DNA of 64,000 bases from DATMER01 sp031390755. Lineage in GTDB: Bacteria; Acidobacteriota; Thermoanaerobaculia; Multivoradales; UBA5704. How positions within the stretch are numbered: the stretch's first letter is position 1; every line of letters starts with the position of its first letter. The notes beneath the pieces were generated by a model. The model had not been told where the DNA came from, did no database searches, and saw nothing but the letters and a program-made list of their open reading frames with translations. A program made the translations under genes and the position numbers. The stretch lies in the NCBI GenBank assembly GCA_031390755.1, contig JANMTS010000105.1, positions 62,001 to 126,000 on the forward strand, written 5' to 3'. Positions 41,650-50,062 of the stretch are shown here, in pieces.

Positions 41650-44496
41650 ATGCTGGAGCCGGGCTTTACGTTTGTCCCCAAGGCAGTGGGAGAGTTGAGG
41701 AGTCCTAGAAAGGAAAGGATCGTCCGGGCTACTTTCTCGCCGGGAGGTCGCCTCTTGGCCGCGACCACGGATGCGGGCCAGATTCTGGTTTGGCGATGGG
41801 ATGGTGAGGGTTATTCCCTCTCCGCCGAGAGTAAGACCATCGACGGTGGTAGCGTCAAGCCCTTATGCCTGGGTTGGTCGTCCAGGGCAAGCCTCCTCAT
41901 CACTGGCTGGAGCGATGGTCTCCTGCGCGTCTACGACAGCAAGACCCTGGCGCTCGTCCGCCAATCTGAGGACGGCTCCGGCGGCGCCGTGCTCTGCTTG
42001 GCGGTTCATCCTCATAGCGCAGTCTTCGTTTCGGCCGCCGAGGGCGAGGGTGGACTCCGCGTTTGGAACGCAGCCAGGAAGAGGCTCCAGCCCATCCAAG
42101 AGGTCTCCGGCCCCGAGCAACAGACTTGGGGACTCTCCTGGCATCTCAGGGGAGGGCTCCTGGCTTCCTGCGGAGCCGACGAGAGGGTCCGGATCTGGCA
42201 GTATGAGGATAGATCGGACAAGCTTACTGAGAGCCAGCACATCGTCTCTCAGGCAAGGCAGGTCGTCTGGTCTCCCGATGCCGACCCTCTCCTCGCACAC
42301 ATCGAGCCCGCGGGGTGTCTCAAGCTGTGGCGGACCCGGCAGCGGGGGGCGGTCACCCTTCCTCACTCCGGAGAGGTCACTTCTGTCGTCTTCTCTCCCG
42401 ACGGGTCGGTTTGCATTTCGAAGTCTTCCACGGGCCAGCTCCTCCTCTGGAGGTCGCCCTCCGGCGAGTTCCTTGAGTATATCGAGGAGAGAAAGATCAC
42501 CTCCATAGAGCCAGGCGGGCCACCTTTTCCAGCTGAGTTGGCGGTCCGCTCGGTCCAGGCACGGCCAGATTGGAACACTGAGGAACGCTCTGTCGCGCCT
42601 TCCGTCACCCTTGCCTTCGATCTAGTCAACGCCGACCCGAGCGACCTCTGCCTCCGCATTTGGCGGCTTCGTCGAGAGGAGCGGGAGAGCCAGCCGCCGC
42701 CGCCACGAGTTCGGGACTACGTTGTCACCTACCCTCAGCCGGGGACGCAGACAGTGGTCCAGGAGTCGATCCGTTTCTCGGGCCTCCAAGACCAAAAGGC
42801 CAGGGAGGATCAACTCGGATTCAAACCCTATGTCGAGGCCGTTGCCGACTTCCTCACCGACGCCGGAACGCGCCCGCCGCTCACCTTTTCGATCGAAGGG
42901 GAGTGGGGAGCTGGAAAGTCCTCCTTCATGGAGCAGGTTAGACAGCGAATCGAAGATAGGGAAGCCGGCAACCGGAAGGGGCCTCGGAGCCGGTTCCAGC
43001 GCCTCTGGCGAGGAAACCAGAGTCACATCCTCTCCTTCAATCTCTGGAGGCACGACAAAGAGGAATCTGTCTGGGCAGCCTTCGTCCTGGAACTCCTGCA
43101 GCAGCTCCGCCGGCAGTGCGGCCTCCCTCGCCGCCTTCTCGGCTGGGCCAATCTTTTCGTCTGGCGCCTTCAATGGACGAATGCTCTCTTCGGTTTTCTC
43201 CGGCTCGCTGCCTGGTTGATCATCATCGTGCTAGGCGCGATTGTCGTCTCGAACCTCCCGACTCAAACGCTGAGGCCCACCCAGACGCCGACTGCCGTGG
43301 ACGATTCCACCAAAATACAGGAAGTCATCGATTCAATCGGGGATGCCCTCGACTCGCCCGAGAGCCTAGCGGTGCTCGTCCTCGTGGTTACGCTCCTGCT
43401 GAACGCCAAGCAACTCCTCGGGAACCCTTTGGATCTAGAGATCGGAAAGTACCTACGGTCCTCGGACTGGGAGAACCGAACCGCTTTTGTTGAACGCTTT
43501 CACAAGGATTTCGACCAGATCGTCCAGGCCTATGCTGGAAAAAAGAGGGTCTACGTCTTCGTCGACGACCTCGACCGGTGCGATGTCCCGCGAGCGGCCG
43601 ACCTCATGCAGGCGATCAACCTACTGATCTCCGAGAACCCGAACCTCCTCTTTATCTTAGGAATGGACCGGCAGAAGGTGGCGGCGGGCCTCGCGGTGAA
43701 ATTCGCGAAGATCCTTCCCTATCTGCGGACGGAGGCGGTCCCCCAGGGCTACGGCCCGGCTGAGGGCCTGGTCTACGGATACGAGTTCATCGAGAAGTTC
43801 ATTCAAATTCCCTTCCAGCTCCCCCGCCCCTCCCGCGCGGACCTCACGAGATTCCTTCGTTCCCTCAGTCCTTCTGCAGACACCGGTGCCCCGACGGACC
43901 TGATCGATCCCGGCCAAGAAGAACCGGAGTGGTCCGAAGATCTCGACCAGCCGACGCTTCCTCCTATGCCCCACCCTGCTCAGGATCCAACCGGACCTGG
44001 TTCCTCCATGCACTCCCTTCCGGCCGACAGGACCGTCCCGGCCCAACTGCCGACTCGGGAGGAATTGAGTCTCGCCATCGGCTTCGACTCAGGAATCGTT
44101 AGGGAGACCGTCCTTCTCGTGGCCCCGGCTCTCGGTAACAACCCACGCCGGATCAAGCAATTCATCAATTCATTCCGGCTTCGTGCCTTCCTCGCCTATC
44201 ATACGGGCCTGCTTGCCGGGCGGGAGAGCCATCCAGACAAGGTCACCTTCTACCAGCTTGGCAAGCTGGTAGTGTTGAGCCTGCGCTGGCCCCTCCTCCT
44301 AGCCGAGTTGCACGAGCGCCCCAACCTCCTTCGCAAGCTGGAAGCGGCTGCCACCGATCCGACCTATCTCCCTGGTGATTCGGAAAAGCGTTGGACGAAT
44401 CAACCGCGACTCATGGCCCTGCTCCGCTCCCGGAGCTCCTCGCCCCACAAGAACCTGGCCTCATTGGACGTCAAACTCTTGCTGCGGATCTCTTGA
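41650..44496 (+). CDS. WD40 - KAP-family P-loop NTPase fusion
   Basis: A 948-residue protein with an N-terminal seven-bladed WD40 propeller (about residues 20-360; blades end in LVWRW, LRVYD, LRVWN, VRIWQ, LKLWR, LLLWR, LRIWR). The KAP NTPase follows, with Walker A GEWGAGKSSFM at about 416-426 and the KAP-type Walker B VYVFVDDLDRCD at about 634-645. Two membrane helices are inserted between them (about 513-536 and 571-590), as in typical KAP proteins. The C-terminal module carries RRIKQFINSFRLR, a KAP signature. KAP NTPases include phage-exclusion factor PifA. The start has a perfect GGAGG 4 bp upstream. Confidence 0.88.
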   Translation: MLEPGFTFVPKAVGELRSPRKERIVRATFSPGGRLLAATTDAGQILVWRWDGEGYSLSAESKTIDGGSVKPLCLGWSSRASLLITGWSDGLLRVYDSKTLALVRQSEDGSGGAVLCLAVHPHSAVFVSAAEGEGGLRVWNAARKRLQPIQEVSGPEQQTWGLSWHLRGGLLASCGADERVRIWQYEDRSDKLTESQHIVSQARQVVWSPDADPLLAHIEPAGCLKLWRTRQRGAVTLPHSGEVTSVVFSPDGSVCISKSSTGQLLLWRSPSGEFLEYIEERKITSIEPGGPPFPAELAVRSVQARPDWNTEERSVAPSVTLAFDLVNADPSDLCLRIWRLRREERESQPPPPRVRDYVVTYPQPGTQTVVQESIRFSGLQDQKAREDQLGFKPYVEAVADFLTDAGTRPPLTFSIEGEWGAGKSSFMEQVRQRIEDREAGNRKGPRSRFQRLWRGNQSHILSFNLWRHDKEESVWAAFVLELLQQLRRQCGLPRRLLGWANLFVWRLQWTNALFGFLRLAAWLIIIVLGAIVVSNLPTQTLRPTQTPTAVDDSTKIQEVIDSIGDALDSPESLAVLVLVVTLLLNAKQLLGNPLDLEIGKYLRSSDWENRTAFVERFHKDFDQIVQAYAGKKRVYVFVDDLDRCDVPRAADLMQAINLLISENPNLLFILGMDRQKVAAGLAVKFAKILPYLRTEAVPQGYGPAEGLVYGYEFIEKFIQIPFQLPRPSRADLTRFLRSLSPSADTGAPTDLIDPGQEEPEWSEDLDQPTLPPMPHPAQDPTGPGSSMHSLPADRTVPAQLPTREELSLAIGFDSGIVRETVLLVAPALGNNPRRIKQFINSFRLRAFLAYHTGLLAGRESHPDKVTFYQLGKLVVLSLRWPLLLAELHERPNLLRKLEAAATDPTYLPGDSEKRWTNQPRLMALLRSRSSSPHKNLASLDVKLLLRIS

Positions 44497-44573
44497 TCGG
44501 CCTGATGTCGTCCCCAGGAGAAGAACGTGGAATTGAGACGACTTGACTATCGCGGCATCGACTCGCTCGGCGT

Positions 44574-44858
44574 CTACAGGCCGCCGCATTCCGCTGCCCG
44601 CTCGAAGCTGACCAGTCTCCGCACGAGAGCGTTGTATCGGGAATGAGCCGAGTCTGTTCCCGAGCTGGCGAGGAGCTCGTAGAGGCGGTGCTCCGCAGTC
44701 GGGATGACCTGGTCGGGCACGGGGAGGCCGATCCGTCGGAGTCGGGGAGCCCCGATCGACACCAGCAGGGCGGGGATCGACTCGATGCCACGAACGAGAT
44801 CGGCGAGCCCTTCCTCCACCAGATCCCCTCCCGGCAATGCGTGCAGATTCAGAGCCAT
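44574..44858 (-). CDS. Small conserved-looking protein next to array 2
   Basis: A 94-residue acidic/hydrophobic protein with patterns LVRGIESIPALLVSIGAPRL and HSRYNALVRRLVSFERAAEC that look like a real folded domain rather than shadow sequence. No family is recognised. ATG 44858 has TATACT exactly 6 bp upstream and no Shine-Dalgarno, consistent with a leaderless mRNA transcribed away from array 2. The reading frame also runs on into the array, but that extension is repeat translation and is excluded. Confidence 0.62.
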   Translation of the reverse strand: MALNLHALPGGDLVEEGLADLVRGIESIPALLVSIGAPRLRRIGLPVPDQVIPTAEHRLYELLASSGTDSAHSRYNALVRRLVSFERAAECGGL

Positions 44859-44864
44859 TCCGAG

Positions 44865-44870
44865 AGTATA
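44865..44870 (-). promoter_or_regulatory. TATACT box, leaderless start at 44858
   Basis: On the minus strand TATACT is exactly 6 bp from the ATG, the best -10 match of the leaderless set. It is 65 bp from the array 2 hairpin. Confidence 0.6.
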
Positions 44871-44934
44871 GGGTCCGCGAACTGCCCAGGGGCCGACCAC
44901 GTCCAGCGGGAGTCTGTCCGCGACGTGCAACCGA

Positions 44935-45440
44935 GGGAAAGGCGCTTTCCCCGCATCCGGCGCCGCGCCGGACGCATCCGCCGTGATGCCGGAAGCTTCC
45001 GCCGTCATGACGGACGCGTACGGGACCACGACGGAAGCGTCAGCCGTCATGCCGGACGCGTACGGGACCGCGCCGGAAGCTTCAGCCGTCACGACGGACG
45101 CGTACGGGACCGCGACGGTAGCTTCCGCCGTCATGACGGACGCGTACGGGACCGCGCCGGAAGCTTCAGCCGTCAAGCCGGACGCGTACGGGACCACGAC
45201 GGAAGCTTCCGCCGTCACGACGGATGCAACGGGGCCGCGACGGAAGCTTCAGCCGTCACGACGGACGCGTACGGGACCACGACGGAAGCTTCAGCCGTCA
45301 CGACGGATGCAACGGGACCGCGACGGGAGCTTCCGCCGTCATGCCGGACGCGTACGGGACCACGCCGGAAGCTTCCGTCGTCATGCCGGATGCGTACGGG
45401 ACCACGGCGGAAGCGACCGGCGCCGTGCCGGAGATCGCTG
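44935..45440. repeat. Phased palindrome array 2 with terminal hairpin
   Basis: It opens with a hairpin (7-bp stem GGGAAAG, loop GCG, 44935-44951). About ten 42-bp units follow, each made of two 21-bp halves, one centred on GAAGCTTCA/GGAAGCTTCC and one on GACGCGTAC. Unit marks (GACGCGTACGGGACC) are at 45013, 45055, 45097, 45139, 45181, 45264, 45347 and 45389; two variants with GATGCAACGGG are one base shorter and break any reading frame. The junction with the hairpin matches array 1 in the opposite orientation. Confidence 0.9.
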
Positions 45441-45530
45441 GAAAGGTGTGCGGCTGGGATGGGCCGACCTCTTCCGGGGTCGCTCGTCGCCCGAGATGTC
45501 CTCCGGGGAGGCCAGAGTTGCGGGGCCTGA

Positions 45531-45536
45531 TATCCT
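45531..45536 (+). promoter_or_regulatory. TATCCT box, leaderless start at 45545
   Basis: TATCCT lies 8 bp before the ATG, with no Shine-Dalgarno. It lies about 90 bp from the end of array 2. Confidence 0.45.
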
Positions 45537-45544
45537 TCGGGGCC

Positions 45545-48500
45545 ATGCGCAACATGACGCGGTTTCTTCTTTCGCTCCTCCTCGTTCCTGCCTTCGCGCA
45601 GGCCGAGGTTCTCCCCTGCATGCCCTGCGCGGGCGTCCGGTTCGAGCCCGTTCAGTCCCTTCCCGTAGCGGCAGCCGAGACGTTTCGGCCCGGGCCGATC
45701 GCGGAAGCTCAGCCGTCCTCCGCTCCGATGACGATGTCGAACCCGGCCGAGCTTCCGGGTCTGCTGGCTCAGGCGAAGCTGGAGAAGGGGAGTCCCCTCT
45801 TCGTGGCCTGGGATGTCCAGCTCGACGGGACGGCGGGTCCGGATGCCAATCCAGGGGACACGGCGGCCCGCATCGTCGAGGCCGGCGGCACGCCCTGGAT
45901 CTCCCTGGTGTTTCACACTCCGGCTCCGGTCGCCCAGAACGCCGAGCGGCTCCAGGCCGAGCTGCGCGCCGCGGTCGCGGTGGCCGCAGCGGCTCCTCCC
46001 CAGGCTTGGTTCCAGATCGTCTGGCGGCCCGACGGCCTGGAGGGGCAGCCGGAGGGGCAGATCGCGGCGGCCGACTATGCGTTCCTCCTGAAGCGCGCGG
46101 CCGTGGCGATCACCGGCGCCCGCTCCGAAGTTCGCGTGGCGACCGGTCCCCTGCCCGCCGATCCGGCGTTCCTGGAGGCGTTCTACGGTGAGGAGGTCAC
46201 GGCCTACCTGGATGCGGTCGCCCTTCAGCCCGCGGCGGCCGAGGCTCTGACCAGGGCTTCGGAGGCTGTCGAGCGGCTCGATCCGGGCCGGCCGGTGGTG
46301 CTTGATGCCGTGCCCATGCCGGCCGCCGCGGGCGAGATCCTGTCGGACTCCGCGCGCAACGCGGTGCGCGGCATCGGATTGACGCTGTTCCGGACCACCC
46401 TGGTCAACGGCCAGACGCTCTCGCCGCTCGCGCTGCTGGCCCGGGAATTCGCCGGCGACGTCTCCTACGGCGCTGGCGACGTGCCCACCGGCGCCCAGGA
46501 GGCGTGGACGTTCGTGCGCGGCAAGGATTACTCGTTGCGCGTCATCGCCCTGGCTCCCCCGGGTGCGAGCGAGCTGGCGCTGCGGTTCTCCGATCCCTAT
46601 CTGCGGCGGCCGACCCGGTTCCCGTACACGTTCGACAAGGTCGGGGCTCCGCAGGGAGACGCCCAGGAGAAGGGGCTCGTGGTGCGGCTCGACAACCCCG
46701 GCCGCGTGGCGGTGATCGGGCTTGAACGAGCCACCGCCGCCGAGCGCGAGGGGGTCGAGGAGAAGGTCGACGTGGCCACGGCGCGCGAGATGCCGGTCGA
46801 GGAGATCCTCCGCCGGCTCCAGGCGTTCGAGGACGCGCAGGACCGCAAGCTCGATCACTACCAGGCGATCAACACCACCCACCTGCGGTTCCAGCCGGCG
46901 GCAGGCACGCAGACCTTCGAGGCCACGCTCCAGGGACCGTTCTTCGTGGGTGACACGACGGGCTCGGACTGGGCCTGGCAGACGCTCTACGTCAACGGCG
47001 TGAAGTGGCGCAGCAAGTCGATCCCCGAGATCCCGCTCGTGCAGCCGGAGAAAGCTGCGGCCCTGCCGCTCCAGATCCTGTTCACCAAGCAGTACCGCTA
47101 CCGGCTGCGCGGCACCGACACGGTCGACGGCCGCGACGCCTGGGTGATCGACTTCGCTCCGGCCGGACCGGGCGAGCCGGGCAAGCTCTACCAGGGCAGC
47201 GTCTGGGTCGACCGGCAGATCTACGCCCGGCTGCGCACCCGCGCCGTCCAAGTCGGCCTGGAAGGCGAGGTCATCTCGAACGAGGAGACGATGACCTACT
47301 CCCCGATCGACGCCCAGGGCCAGCCCGCGCCTTGGTCAGGCGAGAGCTACGTGCTGCCGCTGCACATCGTGGCCCAGCAGATCCTCTCGGTTGTGAATGC
47401 CACGACGGTCGTGGAGCGCGAGACCGTGCTCTCGGAGGTGAAGGTCAACGCCGCGGACTTCGACGAGAAGCGCGCCGCGATCGCCGACACCGACGTGACC
47501 ATGGTGCGCGACACGGACAAGGGGCTGCGGTATCTGGTGAAGGAGGAGGGCTCCGAGGAGCGCGTGGTCAAGGAAGGGTTCGACAAGAGCAAGCTCTTCC
47601 TGGCTGGCGGCGCGTTCTACGACGACGCGCTCGACTACCCGCTGCCGCTGGCGGGCGTGAACTACTTCAACTTCGACTTCCGCGGCACGGGCAAGCAGCT
47701 GAACGTTTTCTTCGCCGGCGCGCTGCTCACCGCCAACGTGGCCGAGCCGCGGCTCTTCGGCAGCAAGTTCGACCTCGGCGCGCAGGCGTTCGCCGTGGCG
47801 GTTCCGTTCAGCGACAGTCTTTACCGGGACGGCGAGGAGATCACCGGCGAAGAGGTGGACGTGCGCACCGCGAAGCTCGGCGTGAAGCTCGGCCGGCCGC
47901 TCGGGAGCTTCGTGAAGATCGGGCTCGACTACGACGTCCTCTTCCTCACCTACGGCGACACGGACAACACGGCCGACGGCTACGTGCCGCCGACCGACAA
48001 CCAGACCCACTCCCTGGAAGGCACGTTCAGCTTCTCGCGCGGCGGCTACGGCTTCCGCGCCAATGCGGGTTTGAGCCGGCGCTCGGAGTGGGAGCCCTGG
48101 GGCTTCGCGGGGAACCCGGACTACAGCGCGGACAAGGACGAGTTCATGCGCTGGGGCGCCCGGCTGAGCAAGAACTGGTATCTGCCGAAGTTCCAGAAGA
48201 TCGGCGCCGAGGTCGACTATGTCTCGGGCTCGGACCTGGACCGGTTCAACAAGTACCAGTTCGGGTTCTTCGGCAGCACGCGCGTCCACGGCTATCAGTC
48301 GAACCGGGTGCGGGCGGAAGAAGCGCTGGCCGTTCACGGAACCTACGGCTTCGAGATCGGCCAGGCGCTGCGGCTCGACGCGGTGGGCGACGTGGCCTGG
48401 GCCACGGACGAGGCGACGGGGCTCGACAACGAGATGCTGGCGGGCGTGGGCATCGCCGGGACGTTCATCGGCCCGTGGCAGACGGTGGTGAACCTGGACG

Positions 48501-48571
48501 TGGGCGTGCCGGTGGCGGGGCCGGACGACGGGTTTGTGTTCTACGTGGTGTTCTTGAAGTTATTCAAGTAG
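45545..48571 (+). CDS. Large outer-membrane barrel protein with LolA-like domain
   Basis: A 1008-residue protein with a signal peptide (MTRFLLSLLLVPAFAQA). A TIM-barrel-like middle (about 50-330; SPLFVAWDVQLDG, AWFQIVWRPDG) may bind carbohydrate. Next comes an LolA/RseB-like region (TFEATLQGPFFVGD, RYRLRGTDTVDGRDAWVIDF, ETMTYSPIDAQG), and the last 300 residues are long barrel strands ending in FVFYVVFLKLFK. No single family is recognised; the layout suggests an envelope assembly or ligand-presenting protein. The frame is open upstream into the palindrome array, but ATG 45545 with its TATCCT box is preferred. Confidence 0.78.
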   Translation: MRNMTRFLLSLLLVPAFAQAEVLPCMPCAGVRFEPVQSLPVAAAETFRPGPIAEAQPSSAPMTMSNPAELPGLLAQAKLEKGSPLFVAWDVQLDGTAGPDANPGDTAARIVEAGGTPWISLVFHTPAPVAQNAERLQAELRAAVAVAAAAPPQAWFQIVWRPDGLEGQPEGQIAAADYAFLLKRAAVAITGARSEVRVATGPLPADPAFLEAFYGEEVTAYLDAVALQPAAAEALTRASEAVERLDPGRPVVLDAVPMPAAAGEILSDSARNAVRGIGLTLFRTTLVNGQTLSPLALLAREFAGDVSYGAGDVPTGAQEAWTFVRGKDYSLRVIALAPPGASELALRFSDPYLRRPTRFPYTFDKVGAPQGDAQEKGLVVRLDNPGRVAVIGLERATAAEREGVEEKVDVATAREMPVEEILRRLQAFEDAQDRKLDHYQAINTTHLRFQPAAGTQTFEATLQGPFFVGDTTGSDWAWQTLYVNGVKWRSKSIPEIPLVQPEKAAALPLQILFTKQYRYRLRGTDTVDGRDAWVIDFAPAGPGEPGKLYQGSVWVDRQIYARLRTRAVQVGLEGEVISNEETMTYSPIDAQGQPAPWSGESYVLPLHIVAQQILSVVNATTVVERETVLSEVKVNAADFDEKRAAIADTDVTMVRDTDKGLRYLVKEEGSEERVVKEGFDKSKLFLAGGAFYDDALDYPLPLAGVNYFNFDFRGTGKQLNVFFAGALLTANVAEPRLFGSKFDLGAQAFAVAVPFSDSLYRDGEEITGEEVDVRTAKLGVKLGRPLGSFVKIGLDYDVLFLTYGDTDNTADGYVPPTDNQTHSLEGTFSFSRGGYGFRANAGLSRRSEWEPWGFAGNPDYSADKDEFMRWGARLSKNWYLPKFQKIGAEVDYVSGSDLDRFNKYQFGFFGSTRVHGYQSNRVRAEEALAVHGTYGFEIGQALRLDAVGDVAWATDEATGLDNEMLAGVGIAGTFIGPWQTVVNLDVGVPVAGPDDGFVFYVVFLKLFK

Positions 48572-48577
48572 AAGGGG

Positions 48578-48629
48578 TTGATCCCATCCCCCCTCTCCCC
48601 GACCCTCTCCCCCGTGCCGGGGGAGAGGG
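48578..48629. repeat. CCCTCTCCC dispersed palindrome, copy D
   Basis: Begins TTGATCCCATCCCCC and contains the CCCTCTCCCCC/GGGGGAGAGGG inverted arms. Relative to the copy at 35134-35185 it is inverted and differs at one of 52 positions. It lies between the barrel-protein stop and the EAL stop. Confidence 0.85.
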
Positions 48630-48665
48630 AGCCCCCACCCCCTCTTCGAGAGGCTCTTCCTTCCT

Positions 48666-49505
48666 TCAGGCCCGGCGCAGGAGCAAGGGCAGCTCCTGGG
48701 TGAGGTTCAGACTGCTCTCGTCTTCCTCTTCTTCCGCGGTCTCTTCGATCCCGGCCATGAAGTCCATCCGCTTGAGAACGGTCGGCGTGCAGGGGCGGCA
48801 GAGCAGATAGCCCTGGAGGAGGGTGATTCCGGCGGCCTTGACCGTCTCCAGGTCGCGCTCGTCCTCGATCCCCTCGGCCACGGCCCGGGCTCCGAGACGG
48901 CCGGCGAGATCGGCGATCGATTCGAGGACCGCGCGGCGGGACGGGTCGGCGTGGGAGCCGTCCACGAAATGGCGGTCGATCTTGAGCAGGTCGGGCCGGC
49001 AGTCGACGATCATCCGGAAGTTCGACTGGCCGAGGCCCACGTCGTCGAGGGCGATGCGCACGCCGAGGCCGCGCAGGCGCTCCAGGGCTTCGAGGAAGTG
49101 CGGACCGCTCCAGGGCGGAGCGTGCTCGACGATCTCGATCACGATCCGTTCGAGGGCGATGCCGTACTCGGCCGCCAGCTCGGCGAGCCAGAGCGGGAGC
49201 CGCCGCTCGCGCTCCAGGGTGACGGCGTGGACGTTGAGGCAGAGACCCGGCACGCGGGGCAGGCCGCGCGCCTGGCGCAGCGCCGACGCGATGGCCAGCA
49301 GGTCGACCTGGGGCTCGCCGCGCTTCCGGCGGACGTACTCGAAGAGCACGTCCGAGCGTTCGATGTTGGTGTGCCGGGGGCCGCGGGTGAGCGCCTCCAG
49401 GGAGTGCAGCTGCAGGCCTGTCGGGCCGGCCTCGAAGATCGGCTGGAACAGGGTGCTGAGACCCTGGGGTTCGAGGATCAGATCCCAAAGGCGGCTGGTT
49501 TGCAT
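48666..49505 (-). CDS. EAL-domain c-di-GMP phosphodiesterase
   Basis: A 279-residue single-domain protein. The EAL motif is in LHSLEALTRGPRH. The other catalytic and metal residues are seen: Asn in LCLNVHAVTLER, Glu in RIVIEIVEHAP, the DD pair in RIALDDVGLGQSNF, Lys in LLKIDRHFVDG, Glu in AVAEGIEDERDL and Gln in LLQGYLLCRP. It should hydrolyse c-di-GMP to pGpG. ATG 49505 is preferred to a TTG at 49529. It lies 46 bp after a receiver-domain gene and two genes after a sensor kinase, so phosphorylation may control c-di-GMP here. Confidence 0.93.
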   Translation of the reverse strand: MQTSRLWDLILEPQGLSTLFQPIFEAGPTGLQLHSLEALTRGPRHTNIERSDVLFEYVRRKRGEPQVDLLAIASALRQARGLPRVPGLCLNVHAVTLERERRLPLWLAELAAEYGIALERIVIEIVEHAPPWSGPHFLEALERLRGLGVRIALDDVGLGQSNFRMIVDCRPDLLKIDRHFVDGSHADPSRRAVLESIADLAGRLGARAVAEGIEDERDLETVKAAGITLLQGYLLCRPCTPTVLKRMDFMAGIEETAEEEEDESSLNLTQELPLLLRRA

Positions 49506-49551
49506 AACGCCCAGGCTCTCTCCCGTCAAAGACGGCCGGCCGGCTCCTGGA

Positions 49552-49932
49552 TCAGGAGGCCTGCTGTCCCGTCAGATTCGCGGCGATCGCAGCCAGCTCC
49601 GCGAGCGGCTGCGGCTTCTGCAGAAAGGCATCCACCCCTCGCCCGATGGCCTCCATCTCGATCTCGGTCGATCCGTAGCCGGTCAGGACGATGATCCGCG
49701 TCCAGGGCGACCGCTCGCGGATGAACCGGATCAGCTCCAGTCCTTCATTGCCATGCACTCCGGTGAGCCGCACGTCGGCGATGACGAGCGCGTAGCGGAT
49801 GTGGACGAGGAGGGCCTCGGCCTCTTCGAGCTCGCGCGCGCAGTCCACGTCGTACCCCAGAGGCAGGAAGTACTCGCGGATGGCGGAGAGGATGGATTCC
49901 TCGTCGTCGACGACCAGAAGACGCGGCTTCAT
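49552..49932 (-). CDS. Single-domain response regulator
   Basis: A 126-residue CheY-like receiver. The acidic pocket is in LLVVDDEESI, the phospho-Asp in LVIADVRLTG, the Thr in IIVLTGYGS and the Lys in AFLQKPQPL. No output domain is present. It is encoded between a PAS sensor kinase upstream (130-bp gap) and the EAL phosphodiesterase downstream (46-bp gap) on the same strand, and likely links the two by protein interaction. Confidence 0.93.
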   Translation of the reverse strand: MKPRLLVVDDEESILSAIREYFLPLGYDVDCARELEEAEALLVHIRYALVIADVRLTGVHGNEGLELIRFIRERSPWTRIIVLTGYGSTEIEMEAIGRGVDAFLQKPQPLAELAAIAANLTGQQAS

Positions 49933-50062
49933 CGGGGACGCTTCGGGAGACGAACGGGGGCTCGCCTCCGCACTCCTTTCGACTGCATTGACTTTGGACT
50001 TCAGTATACGACAGTCCGGGGAGCGGAGGGCCTCCCTGATACGGCGGCCGACGGCCAGGGTT

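Noticed and set aside
44935..45440. A coding repeat protein in either direction
   Set aside because: One-base deletions at two units break the frame, and the same repeat family at 29461 has a period not divisible by three.
45224..45544. N-terminal extension of the barrel protein into the array
   Set aside because: The in-frame extension is repeat translation; a signal peptide and TATCCT box support the start at 45545.
49527..49529. TTG start for the EAL gene
   Set aside because: ATG 49505 gives the expected domain start (MQTSRLWDLI); the longer form adds only eight residues without support.
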